A program made the translations under genes and the position numbers. 64,000 bases of DNA. Origin: Paracoccus luteus (GTDB lineage Bacteria > Pseudomonadota > Alphaproteobacteria > Rhodobacterales > Rhodobacteraceae). The stretch is from the NCBI RefSeq assembly GCF_004522155.1, contig NZ_SDEA01000001.1, positions 496,001 through 560,000 of the forward strand, in the 5' to 3' direction. Below the pieces are notes generated by a model. That model worked only from the letters and a program-made list of their open reading frames with translations. It ran no database searches and was not told where the DNA came from. Shown here piece by piece: positions 48,095 to 55,804 of this stretch. Positions within the stretch are counted from its first letter, which is position 1, and each line of letters starts with the position of its first letter.

Positions 48095-49545
48095 CACACC
48101 CCCGTCGCCGGAATGCCCGACCGCTCGACCGGGCGGGGCGCGGTCAGCTCCTTCCATGTCGACAGGGCGCGGTTCACCCCGCCCTGCGGCGTGCGGGCGA
48201 CGAACTCGCCGTGGCCTTCGCGGCCGTCCACCTTGCCCTCGGTCACCGCCACGCGGCCGCGGGTCAGGGTGAACCGGGGCAGGCCGGTGACCGCGTGCCC
48301 CTCGAACACGTTGTAATCGATGGCCGATTGCTGGGTGGCGGCGCTGATCGTCTTGCCCGCCTTGGGGTCCAGCACCACCAGATCGGCGTCGCTGCCCACC
48401 AGCACCGCGCCCTTCTTCGGATACATCCCCATGATCTTGGCGATGTTGGTCGAGGTGATGGCGACGAACTCGTTCGGCGTCAGCCGGCCCGTCGCCACCC
48501 CATGCGTCCACAGCATGGGCAGTCGATCCTCGAGGCCCCCGGTGCCGTTCGGGATTTTCGTGAAATCCCCGATGCCGGTGCGCTTTTGCGCGGTGGTAAA
48601 GGCGCAGTGGTCCGTCGCCACGCAGGACAGCGACCCCGACATCAGCCCGGCCCACAGGCTGTCCTGATGCTGCCTGTTGCGGAACGGCGGAGACATCACG
48701 CGGCGCGCGGCGTGGTCCCAGTCCGGGTTGAAATATTCGCTCTCGTCCAGCGTCAGGTGCTGGATCAGCGGCTCGCCCCAGACCCGGCGGCCCATTGCAC
48801 GGGCGCGCCGGATCGCCTCATGGCTGTCCTCGCAGCTGACATGGACGACATACAGCGGCACGCGGGCCATGTCGGCGATCATGATGGCGCGGTTGGTGGC
48901 CTCGCCCTCGACCGCGGGGGGGCGGGAATAGGCGTGCGCCTCGGGGCCGGTGTTGCCCTCGGCCAGCAGGCGGGCGCACATCTCGGCCACGACGTCGCCG
49001 TTCTCGGCGTGGACCATCGCAATGCCGCCCAGCTCGCCTACCCGGCGGAACGACGCGAACAATTCGTCGTCGTTGACCATCAGCGCGCCCTTGTAGGCCA
49101 TGAAATGCTTGAAGCTGGTGATCCCCCGGTCCACCACCTGCGCCATTTCGGCGTGAATGCCCTCGTTCCAGCCGGTGATCGCCATGTGAAACGAATAGTC
49201 GCAATGCGCGCGGGCGGTCTTGTTGTCCCAGATCTTCAGCGCGTCCAGCAGCGACTGGTCGGGCGCGGGCAGGGCAAAGTCGATGACCATCGTCGTCCCG
49301 CCGGCCAGCGCCGCCCGCGTGCCGGATTCGAAATCATCGGCGGAATAGGTGCCCATGAAGGGCATCTCGAGGTGCGTGTGCGGGTCGATGCCGCCCGGCA
49401 TGACATAGCAGCCGGTGGCGTCGAGGGTGGTGTCGCCCGACAGGTTCGGGCCGATTTCGGCAATGCGGCCGTTTTCGATCAGGACGTCGGCCTTGTAGCT
49501 GAGGTCGGCGGTGACGATGGTGCCGTTGCGGATGACGGTGGTCAT
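48094..49545 (-). CDS. hydA: dihydropyrimidinase
   Basis: A 483-residue cyclic amidohydrolase that opens dihydrouracil, dihydrothymine or hydantoins. Metal centre: GGIDPHTHLEMPFMGT (HxH near residue 57), carbamylated Lys in ITSFKHFMAYKG, VHAENGDVVAEM, VVHVSCEDSHEAI and VATDHCAFTTAQK with Asp. The start at 49545 gives the canonical TTVIRNGTIVTADLSYKAD; the open frame extends 29 codons upstream without similarity. Works with the carbamoyl hydrolase and aminotransferase further upstream. PreT/PreA, the reductase for uracil, is not in the window. Confidence 0.95.
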   Translation of the reverse strand: MTTVIRNGTIVTADLSYKADVLIENGRIAEIGPNLSGDTTLDATGCYVMPGGIDPHTHLEMPFMGTYSADDFESGTRAALAGGTTMVIDFALPAPDQSLLDALKIWDNKTARAHCDYSFHMAITGWNEGIHAEMAQVVDRGITSFKHFMAYKGALMVNDDELFASFRRVGELGGIAMVHAENGDVVAEMCARLLAEGNTGPEAHAYSRPPAVEGEATNRAIMIADMARVPLYVVHVSCEDSHEAIRRARAMGRRVWGEPLIQHLTLDESEYFNPDWDHAARRVMSPPFRNRQHQDSLWAGLMSGSLSCVATDHCAFTTAQKRTGIGDFTKIPNGTGGLEDRLPMLWTHGVATGRLTPNEFVAITSTNIAKIMGMYPKKGAVLVGSDADLVVLDPKAGKTISAATQQSAIDYNVFEGHAVTGLPRFTLTRGRVAVTEGKVDGREGHGEFVARTPQGGVNRALSTWKELTAPRPVERSGIPATGV

Positions 49546-49553
49546 TTTATCTT

Positions 49554-50066
49554 TCAACCCTGTTGAAACTGGGGGACTACTATCTGGAGAGCTAAAAAAG
49601 CAATCCCGATCGCCGCCGTTTTCATTGCACATGCAAAGTACCTGCCACTTTTCTCAAGAACCGCGATGCTGCAGGTGATCGCTTCGTCATTTTTCTTTGC
49701 GAGTTCAGCCAGTAGCGTTTCGCATCCTGGGGCGGCGCAGTAGCTTGCAAGCGGAGCGGCGCGGGATCCCGAAGAAAACCCAGTCTTAGGTCGGAATGTA
49801 TAGGCCGCTATCACCGCAGCTGTAAGAAGCGCAAAAAGTGAAATGATCTGCAAAGTTTGGGACGGCCAGTCGTCAGGTTTGAGCTGTGCGGCTATCGTTA
49901 TCATTACGCCCAAGGCACTGCAGAACTGGACGGCACGCTGATCAGCGGCTAATGCCGCCGCGCCAATCTCATCGAGGAGGCGCTCGGTCTGACGCAGCCG
50001 TTCTTTCTCTGCATCCAGAGCGGTGTAGACTTTCGCTTCTTCTGTCAGAGTGTTAGGCTGCAGCAT
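49554..50066 (-). CDS. three-helix membrane protein of unknown function, AT-rich
   Basis: About 170 residues from ATG 50066; an in-frame GTG at 50129 would add 21. No strong ribosome binding site decides. Layout: charged coiled-coil lead (EEAKVYTALDAEKERLRQTE), hydrophobic helix 1 (about 46-61), helix 2 (about 72-91) ending in TFRPK, a cytosolic loop, AELAKKNDEAITCSIAVLEK, and helix 3 (about 144-163). This order resembles PycTM/SLATT membrane effectors of nucleotide-signalling defence; the match is by shape, not by a clear motif. Two sampled 60-base lines (49621, 49801) are 47-48% GC, far below the flanks. It splits two genes of a catabolic operon, suggesting acquired DNA. Confidence 0.7.
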   Translation of the reverse strand: MLQPNTLTEEAKVYTALDAEKERLRQTERLLDEIGAAALAADQRAVQFCSALGVMITIAAQLKPDDWPSQTLQIISLFALLTAAVIAAYTFRPKTGFSSGSRAAPLASYCAAPGCETLLAELAKKNDEAITCSIAVLEKSGRYFACAMKTAAIGIAFLALQIVVPQFQQG

Positions 50067-50089
50067 GTCAATGAACACCGTGAGGCGAG

Positions 50090-50200
50090 ATGTCTGAAAG
50101 CTCGAATACGCCTGTGCCGCAGAAGCCACAAGAGACTGGGCCGAAGCCTATCCCAGTTGTCACCTTCGTCCGTGGCGCGGGACCGATCCGGACGAAATAA
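50090..50200 (+). CDS. possible 36-residue ORF antisense to its neighbours
   Basis: ATG at 50090, with GAGG four nt upstream, encodes a Pro-rich peptide beginning MSESSNTPVPQKPQET and ending GAGPIRTK. It has an in-frame stop just before it and lies head to head with the membrane-protein gene if that starts at 50066. No relatives are known to me. Real expression is uncertain. Confidence 0.3.
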   Translation: MSESSNTPVPQKPQETGPKPIPVVTFVRGAGPIRTK

Positions 50201-50223
50201 GTGCGGTAAAACGACTGTGTTTG

Positions 50224-51489
50224 TCACCCCGCCACCCCCGCCGTCTCCAGCACCGCGCTCAACAGCACGTCCGCCCCCGCACTCGCCCACTCCGGCGTGA
50301 TCTCCTCGGCCTCGTTATGCGACAGCCCGTCCACGCAGGGGCACATGATCATCACCGTGGGCGCGACCTGGTTGATCCAGCAGGCGTCGTGGCCGGCGCC
50401 TGACACGATGTCCATGTACGAATAGCCCAGCCGGTCCGCGGCGTCGCGAACCCGGGCGACCAAGGTTTCGTCGAAGGCGGGCGGGTCGAACTGGCCGACG
50501 ATCCGGGACGCGAACTCGCATCCCAGCGCCTCGCACAGGACGGGGGCGCGGTCCATCAGCTCGTCCACCATCCCGGTCAGCGTGGGCAGCAGGTGGCTGC
50601 GGAAATCGACCGTGAAGACAACCTTTTCCGGGATCACGTTGCGGCTGTTCGGATAGACGTCGATGTGGCCGATGGCGCCGACGGCGGCGGGCTGGTGCCG
50701 CATCGCGATCTCGTGGACCAGCTCGGTGATCTGCGCGAGGCCCCGGCCCGCGTTGCGGCGCATCCGCATGGGGGTCGATCCGGTGTGCTGGCCCTTGCCG
50801 GTCACGGTGATCTCGATCCAGCGCAGGCCCTGGCCGTGGGTCACGACGCCGATCTGGCGGTTCTCGGCCTCAAGGATGGGGCCCTGTTCGATGTGATATT
50901 CGAACATCGCGTGGATCGGGCGGCCGCCGACGGGCTGGTCGCCGCGCCAGCCGATGCGGTCCAGTTCCTCGCCGAAGCGCTTGCCCTGCGCGTCCTCGCG
51001 GCTGTTGGCGAAATCCTCGTCCAGCACGCCCGCGAACACGCCCGAGGCCAGCATCGCGGGCGCAAAGCGCGAGCCTTCCTCGTTGGTCCAGTTCACCACC
51101 ACGATGGGGCGGGCGGGCGTGATCCCCATGTCGCGGATGGTCCGCACCACCTCCAGCCCCGACAGCACGCCCAGCACGCCGTCGTACTTGCCGCCGGTGG
51201 GCTGGGTATCCAGGTGGCTGCCGATATAGACCGGGTCGGCGCCGGGGTCCGCGCCTTCCAGCCGCATGAACATGTTGCCTAGGCGGTCCACCTGCATGGT
51301 CATGCCGGCGTCCTCGCACCAGCGCCGGAACAGGCCGCGGCCCTCGGCGTCGGCGTCGGTCAGGGTCTGGCGGTTGTTGCCGCCCGCGATGCCCGGCCCG
51401 ATGCGGGCCATCTGCATCAGCGACTCCCACAGCCGTTCGCCGTTCACGCGCATGTTGTCGGCCGCAGCCGCCCCGCTGGCGCTGGTCAT
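50224..51489 (-). CDS. Zn-dependent hydrolase (beta-ureidopropionase / N-carbamoyl-L-amino acid hydrolase)
   Basis: A 421-residue M20-family amidohydrolase (HyuC/AmaB/AllC group) that removes the carbamoyl group from N-carbamoyl-beta-alanine or similar. Metal ligands are seen in YIGSHLDTQPTGGKYDGVLG, NWTNEEGSRFAPAM, EYHIEQGPILE and SGAGHDACW. The dimerisation domain has GKGQHTGSTPMRMRRNA. Next step after dihydropyrimidinase in reductive pyrimidine breakdown. A foreign-looking gene now separates it from hydA. Confidence 0.93.
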   Translation of the reverse strand: MTSASGAAAADNMRVNGERLWESLMQMARIGPGIAGGNNRQTLTDADAEGRGLFRRWCEDAGMTMQVDRLGNMFMRLEGADPGADPVYIGSHLDTQPTGGKYDGVLGVLSGLEVVRTIRDMGITPARPIVVVNWTNEEGSRFAPAMLASGVFAGVLDEDFANSREDAQGKRFGEELDRIGWRGDQPVGGRPIHAMFEYHIEQGPILEAENRQIGVVTHGQGLRWIEITVTGKGQHTGSTPMRMRRNAGRGLAQITELVHEIAMRHQPAAVGAIGHIDVYPNSRNVIPEKVVFTVDFRSHLLPTLTGMVDELMDRAPVLCEALGCEFASRIVGQFDPPAFDETLVARVRDAADRLGYSYMDIVSGAGHDACWINQVAPTVMIMCPCVDGLSHNEAEEITPEWASAGADVLLSAVLETAGVAG

Positions 51490-51578
51490 GTCCCTCGTCT
51501 CCCTGTCGCGCCGCGCCGCCCTTCGTCGGGGCGGTCGGGCCGTTGTTCGGTCAGCCGGCCACGGCCTGCCGTGTCGGT

Positions 51579-51604
51579 CCGGCCCGGCCTGCCGGTCGGG
51601 CCGG
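51579..51604 (-). other. hairpin between aminotransferase and carbamoyl hydrolase genes
   Basis: CCGGCCCG and CGGGCCGG flank a 10-nt loop just after the aminotransferase stop (51610). No T-tract. It may tune expression of the downstream genes; this is inference. Confidence 0.35.
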
Positions 51605-51609
51605 TCGTG

Positions 51610-52935
51610 TCATGCCGCGGCCTTCAGCACCTGCCCAAGCGTGCCGATCAGTTCGTCGATCTGCGCCTCGCTGATGATCAGGGGCGGCGACATGGCGATG
51701 ATGTCGCCGGTCACGCGGATCATGATCCCCGCCTCGAACGCGCGGACGAAGGCGTCGAACGCGCGTTTTCCGGGCTGTCCGTCGATGGGCGCCAGCTCGA
51801 CCGCGCCGATCAGCCCCATGTTCCGGATGTCCACGACATGCGGATGGTCGGCCAGTCCGTGGATGGCGTTCTCCCAATGCTTTTCCAGTTTGGCCGCGCG
51901 GGTCAGCAGCCCCTCGTCGGCATAGGTGTCCAGCGTGGCGATGCCCGCGGCCGACGACACCGGGTTGCCCGAATAGGTATAGCCGTGGAACAGTTCGATC
52001 ACATGATCCGGCCCCGACATGAAGGCGTCGTGGATCGCGCTTGACGCCAGCACCGCGCCCATCGGGATCACGCCGTTGGTCAGGCCCTTTGCGCAGGTGA
52101 TCATGTCCGGGGTCACGCCGAAATGCTGCGCCGCAAAGGGGCTGCCGAGGCGGCCGAAGCCGGTGATGACCTCGTCGAAGATCAAGAGGATGCCGTGCTT
52201 GCGCGTGATCTCGCGCAGGCGTTCCAGATAGCCCCTGGGCGGCAGCAGGACGCCGGTGGACCCGGCCATCGGTTCCACGATCACGGCGGCGATGGTGTCG
52301 GCGCCGTGCAGCGCGACGATGCGTTCCAGATCGTCGGCCAGATGCGCGCCGTGCTGCGGCTGGCCGCGGGTCATGCGGTTTTCCGGCAGATGCGTGTGGG
52401 GCAGGTGGTCCACGCCCGACAGCGCGGTGCCGAAATACCGGCGGTTGTTGACGATGCCGCCGACCGAGATCCCGCCGAAGCCCACGCCGTGATAGCCGCG
52501 CTCGCGCCCGATCAGGCGGGTGCGCTGGCCCTCGCCCCGCGCGCGGTGATAGGCCAGCGCGATCTTCAGCGCCGTATCCACCGCCTCCGACCCCGAGTTG
52601 CAGTAGAACACATGGTCGATCCCGTCGGGGGCGATGTCCACGATGCGGTTGGCCAGCTCGAACGCGGTCGGGTGACCCATCTGGAAGGCGGGCGCATAAT
52701 CCAGCGTGCCCACCATCTCGCTGACGGCCTGGGTGATGCGCGGGCGGCAGTGGCCCGCGTTGCAGCACCACAAGCCCGCGGTGCCGTCCAGCACCTGCTG
52801 GCCGTCGGCGGCGGTATAGTGCATGTCCTTGGCCGACACCAGCATGCGCGGCTGCGCCTTGAACTGCCGGTTCGAGGTGAAGGGCATCCAGAAGGCCCGC
52901 AGGTCGTTCGGTGCCGGTTTGCGATCCAGGGCCAT
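51610..52935 (-). CDS. aspartate aminotransferase family protein (omega-amino acid:pyruvate type)
   Basis: A 441-residue class III PLP aminotransferase. FWMPFTSNRQFKAQPRML, the PLP phosphate site YCNSGSEAVDTALKIA, FDEVITGFGRLG with the PLP-ring Asp, and the Schiff-base Lys in ITCAKGLTNGVIPMG are intact. Similar to beta-alanine:pyruvate transaminases, so it probably turns beta-alanine (or 3-aminoisobutyrate) to the semialdehyde. First gene of the catabolic operon, 50 nt from a RutR-like site. Confidence 0.93.
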   Translation of the reverse strand: MALDRKPAPNDLRAFWMPFTSNRQFKAQPRMLVSAKDMHYTAADGQQVLDGTAGLWCCNAGHCRPRITQAVSEMVGTLDYAPAFQMGHPTAFELANRIVDIAPDGIDHVFYCNSGSEAVDTALKIALAYHRARGEGQRTRLIGRERGYHGVGFGGISVGGIVNNRRYFGTALSGVDHLPHTHLPENRMTRGQPQHGAHLADDLERIVALHGADTIAAVIVEPMAGSTGVLLPPRGYLERLREITRKHGILLIFDEVITGFGRLGSPFAAQHFGVTPDMITCAKGLTNGVIPMGAVLASSAIHDAFMSGPDHVIELFHGYTYSGNPVSSAAGIATLDTYADEGLLTRAAKLEKHWENAIHGLADHPHVVDIRNMGLIGAVELAPIDGQPGKRAFDAFVRAFEAGIMIRVTGDIIAMSPPLIISEAQIDELIGTLGQVLKAAA

Positions 52936-52985
52936 GCGCTGTCCTTCCGATGGCGTCGCCGGCCGGAAGCCCGGCCGGCAAATTC

Positions 52986-53001
52986 TTGACCAAATGGTCA
53001 G
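52986..53001. promoter_or_regulatory. RutR-type operator
   Basis: TTGACCA-AA-TGGTCAG matches the published E. coli RutR consensus TTGACCAnnTGGTCAA except for the last base. It sits midway between the divergent aminotransferase (start 52935) and rutR (start 53070) genes. Its left arm also reads as a -35 box (TTGACC) with CTAGCA 17 nt later toward rutR, so binding could block rutR transcription. Confidence 0.85.
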
Positions 53002-53069
53002 ATGAACGCTAGCACGGGCCGGTATGCAGTCAAGCGGGCGCGATCCTCGCGCGGCGACAGGGAAGCGTC

Positions 53070-53690
53070 ATGCCCGATCCGGATGCTCAGCGATCCCGCA
53101 TCCAGACCCGCAACCGGCAGGCGATCCTGGACGCCGCGCTGGACGCGTTTTCCGGCCACGGCTATGCCGGCGTCACCATCGACCGCATCGCCGAGGGGGC
53201 GGGCCTGTCCAAGCCCAACGTGCTGTATTACTTCGCCTCGAAAGAGGCGATCCACCAGGCGCTGCTGGACGGGCTGCTGGACCTGTGGCTGGCGCCGCTG
53301 CGCGACATGGACCCCCGCGGCCAGCCGCTGGACGAGATCCTGGCCTATGTCGCCCGCAAGCTGGACCTGTCGCGCCGCTTTCCCCGCGAAAGCCGCCTGT
53401 TCGCGCACGAGATCCTGCAGGGCGCGCCGCATCTCGGCCCGGTGCTGGGGGGCGATCTGGCGGCCCTGGTGGCCGACAAGGCCGCGCTGGTCGCTGCTTG
53501 GGTCGCGCAGGGCCGGCTGGCGGCGGTCGATCCGCATCACCTGATCATGTCGATCTGGGCGCTGACCCAGCATTACGCCGACTTTGACCTGCAGGTGCGG
53601 GCGGTGCTTGGCCCCGGCCACGACCCCTATGCCGAGGCGGGGAGGTTCCTGGACGGCCTCTATCGCCGGCTGCTGACGCCGCCCGGCTGA
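53070..53690 (+). CDS. rutR: TetR family regulator RutR
   Basis: A 206-residue TetR-fold repressor. The N-terminal HTH is FSGHGYAGVTIDRIAEGAGL followed by SKPNVLYYFASKEAIHQALL; the C-terminal part (PRESRLFAHEILQGAPHLGP, LIMSIWALTQHYADFD) is the RutR/YcdC ligand domain that binds uracil or thymine. ATG 53070 follows GGGA. Divergent from the catabolic operon with a matching operator between, so it most likely represses that operon and itself until pyrimidines bind. Confidence 0.9.
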   Translation: MPDPDAQRSRIQTRNRQAILDAALDAFSGHGYAGVTIDRIAEGAGLSKPNVLYYFASKEAIHQALLDGLLDLWLAPLRDMDPRGQPLDEILAYVARKLDLSRRFPRESRLFAHEILQGAPHLGPVLGGDLAALVADKAALVAAWVAQGRLAAVDPHHLIMSIWALTQHYADFDLQVRAVLGPGHDPYAEAGRFLDGLYRRLLTPPG

Positions 53691-53776
53691 CTGCCTGAAA
53701 ATCGGGCAGCGCAGGGCCGTTCCCTTGCCCGCGCCGACCTTTCGGGAACTATTCGCGCCGCCCGTCATTCACGCCC

Positions 53777-53805
53777 TTGTCAACCTGACGGCGCCGGCGC
53801 AGATA
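53777..53805 (+). promoter_or_regulatory. possible promoter of kup
   Basis: TTGTCA and CAGATA with 17-nt spacing lie about 28 nt before the kup start. Pattern-based only. Confidence 0.4.
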
Positions 53806-53832
53806 CACGCGCGGTGCAACATGAGGCACATG

Positions 53833-55776
53833 ATGACCGAGCCTGTCGCGGACCCGCGCGGCACCGATGCCGGACGACAGACCTCGCCCGCCACCCCGCA
53901 CACCGACGCCCACCCACACGCCGATGCGACCCCCGGCCTCGCGCTGATCCTGTCCACGCTGGGGGTGGTCTATGGCGACATCGGCACCTCGCCGCTGTAT
54001 GCGCTGCGCGAATCGCTGCGCCACGCGCACGAACACGACATGGCGGAAACCGCCGTGATCGGGATTGTGTCGATGCTGTTCTGGACGGTCGTGCTGATCG
54101 TCACCCTGAAATACGTCGTGCTGATCCTGCGCGCCGACAACAACGGCGAGGGGGGCACCCTGTCGCTGGTCGCCAAGGCCCAGGGCGCGCTGCACCGCCG
54201 GACGTGGTGGCTGTATCTGATCGGGATCGTCGGCGTGTCGCTGTTCTTTGGCGATGCGATCATCACCCCCGCCATGTCGGTCCTGTCCGCGGTCGAGGGG
54301 ATGGAGCTTGTCTTTCTCGGCTTTGGCGACTGGGTGGTGCCGGTCACGCTGGTGATCGTCATCGCGCTGTTCTGGGTCCAGCGGTCGGGGACCGAGGCGG
54401 TGTCGCGCCTTTTCGGGCCGATCATGCTGGTCTGGTTCCTGACGATGGCGGCGCTTGGCGCGCTGCACCTGTTCGACGACGCCCGCATCCTGCAGGCGCT
54501 GAACCCGCTGCGGGCGGCGGGCTTTGTCGCCGAGAACGGGTTCGGCGCGCTGCCGGTCATGGGCTCGGTCTTTCTGGCGGTGACCGGGGCCGAGGCGCTT
54601 TATGCCGACATGGGCCATTTCGGCCGCAAGCCGGTCCGCATCTCGTGGCTGGCGCTGGTGTTTCCGGCGCTGACGATCAGCTATATGGGGCAGGGGGCGA
54701 TGGTGCTGTCGCATCCCGAAACGGCGGCCAACCCCTTTTTCCTGCTGGCGCCGTCATGGTTCACGCTGCCGCTGGTGGTGCTGGCGACGGCGGCGACGGT
54801 GATCGCCAGCCAGGCGGTGATCTCGGGCGCGTTCTCGGTCGCGCAGCAGGCGGTTCAGCTGGGGCTGCTGCCGCGGCTGGAAATCCAGCACACGTCCGAC
54901 AAGCAGCTGGGGCAGGTCTATCTGCCCAAGGTCAACACGATCCTGATGTTCGGCGTCTGCGCGCTGGTGCTGTCCTTCGGGTCGTCGGCGCGGCTGGCCA
55001 GCGCCTATGGGATTGCGGTGACCGGCGACATGGTCATCACCTCGATCCTGGCGATCATCGTGTTCCGCTATGCGTGGAAATGGCGCTGGATCAGCGTGCT
55101 GGCGATCATGCTGCCGGTGCTGGCGATCGAGGTGGTGTTCCTTTACGCCAACATCCTCAAGACGCTGGACGGCGGCTATATCCCGCTGATGTTCGCGGCG
55201 GTGGTCATCACCTTCATGGTGGTGTGGGTCAAAGGCACGCAGAGACTGCAGCAAAAGCTGTCGGCCGAAAGCGTCAGGCTGGATTTCCTGGCGGGCAAGC
55301 TGACCGACAGCCCGCCGGTGATCGTGCCGGGCACCGCCGTGTTCCTGACCGCCGACCCGGAACTTGCGCCGCCCGCGCTGCTGCACAACCTGAAACACAA
55401 CCGCGTGCTGCATGAACGCAACTATGTGGTCAAGGTCGAGGTCGCGACGACCCCCCGTGTCCCCGACGACCAGCGCCTGCGGCTTGAGGCGCTTGGCCCG
55501 CGGTTCTTCCGCATCTGGCTGCGCTTTGGCTATATGGAACAGCCGAACGTGCCCCGCGCGCTGGCGAATGCCAAGGCGATGGGCCACAAGTTCGACATCA
55601 TGGCGACGTCGTATTTCCTGAACCGGCGTTCGCTGCGGGTGGGCAAGGGGCGGCTGCTGCCCTTGTGGGCGGCGCGGCTTTACGCGGGCATGTATCGTTC
55701 GGCTTCGGAACCGACCAACTTCTATCGCCTGCCGTCCAACCGGGTGGTCGAACTGGGGCAGCAGATCAACATCTGA
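53833..55776 (+). CDS. kup: potassium transporter Kup
   Basis: A 647-residue K+ uptake symporter with about twelve membrane helices and a C-terminal cytosolic domain. LGVVYGDIGTSPLYALRES is the KUP signature; EGMELVFLGFGDWVVP and VTGAEALYADMGHFGRKPVR are further family hallmarks. Starts at 53821, 53830 and 53833 are in frame; 53833 is preferred for GAGG spacing. The first 40 residues form a His/Asp/Pro-rich tail (HTDAHPHADATPG) before the first helix. Confidence 0.95.
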   Translation: MTEPVADPRGTDAGRQTSPATPHTDAHPHADATPGLALILSTLGVVYGDIGTSPLYALRESLRHAHEHDMAETAVIGIVSMLFWTVVLIVTLKYVVLILRADNNGEGGTLSLVAKAQGALHRRTWWLYLIGIVGVSLFFGDAIITPAMSVLSAVEGMELVFLGFGDWVVPVTLVIVIALFWVQRSGTEAVSRLFGPIMLVWFLTMAALGALHLFDDARILQALNPLRAAGFVAENGFGALPVMGSVFLAVTGAEALYADMGHFGRKPVRISWLALVFPALTISYMGQGAMVLSHPETAANPFFLLAPSWFTLPLVVLATAATVIASQAVISGAFSVAQQAVQLGLLPRLEIQHTSDKQLGQVYLPKVNTILMFGVCALVLSFGSSARLASAYGIAVTGDMVITSILAIIVFRYAWKWRWISVLAIMLPVLAIEVVFLYANILKTLDGGYIPLMFAAVVITFMVVWVKGTQRLQQKLSAESVRLDFLAGKLTDSPPVIVPGTAVFLTADPELAPPALLHNLKHNRVLHERNYVVKVEVATTPRVPDDQRLRLEALGPRFFRIWLRFGYMEQPNVPRALANAKAMGHKFDIMATSYFLNRRSLRVGKGRLLPLWAARLYAGMYRSASEPTNFYRLPSNRVVELGQQINI

Positions 55777-55780
55777 GACG

Positions 55781-55804
55781 CCGGGGCGGGGCGCGCCGCC
55801 CCGG
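55781..55804. terminator. hairpin between convergent kup and MATE genes
   Basis: CCGGGGCGG and CCGCCCCGG enclose a six-nt loop, right between the two stop codons. No T-tract; could act in both directions. Confidence 0.5.

Noticed and set aside
49554-50200. Complete Pycsar or CBASS defence system
   Set aside because: Only an effector-like membrane protein shape is seen; no cyclase, and the similarity is by layout only.
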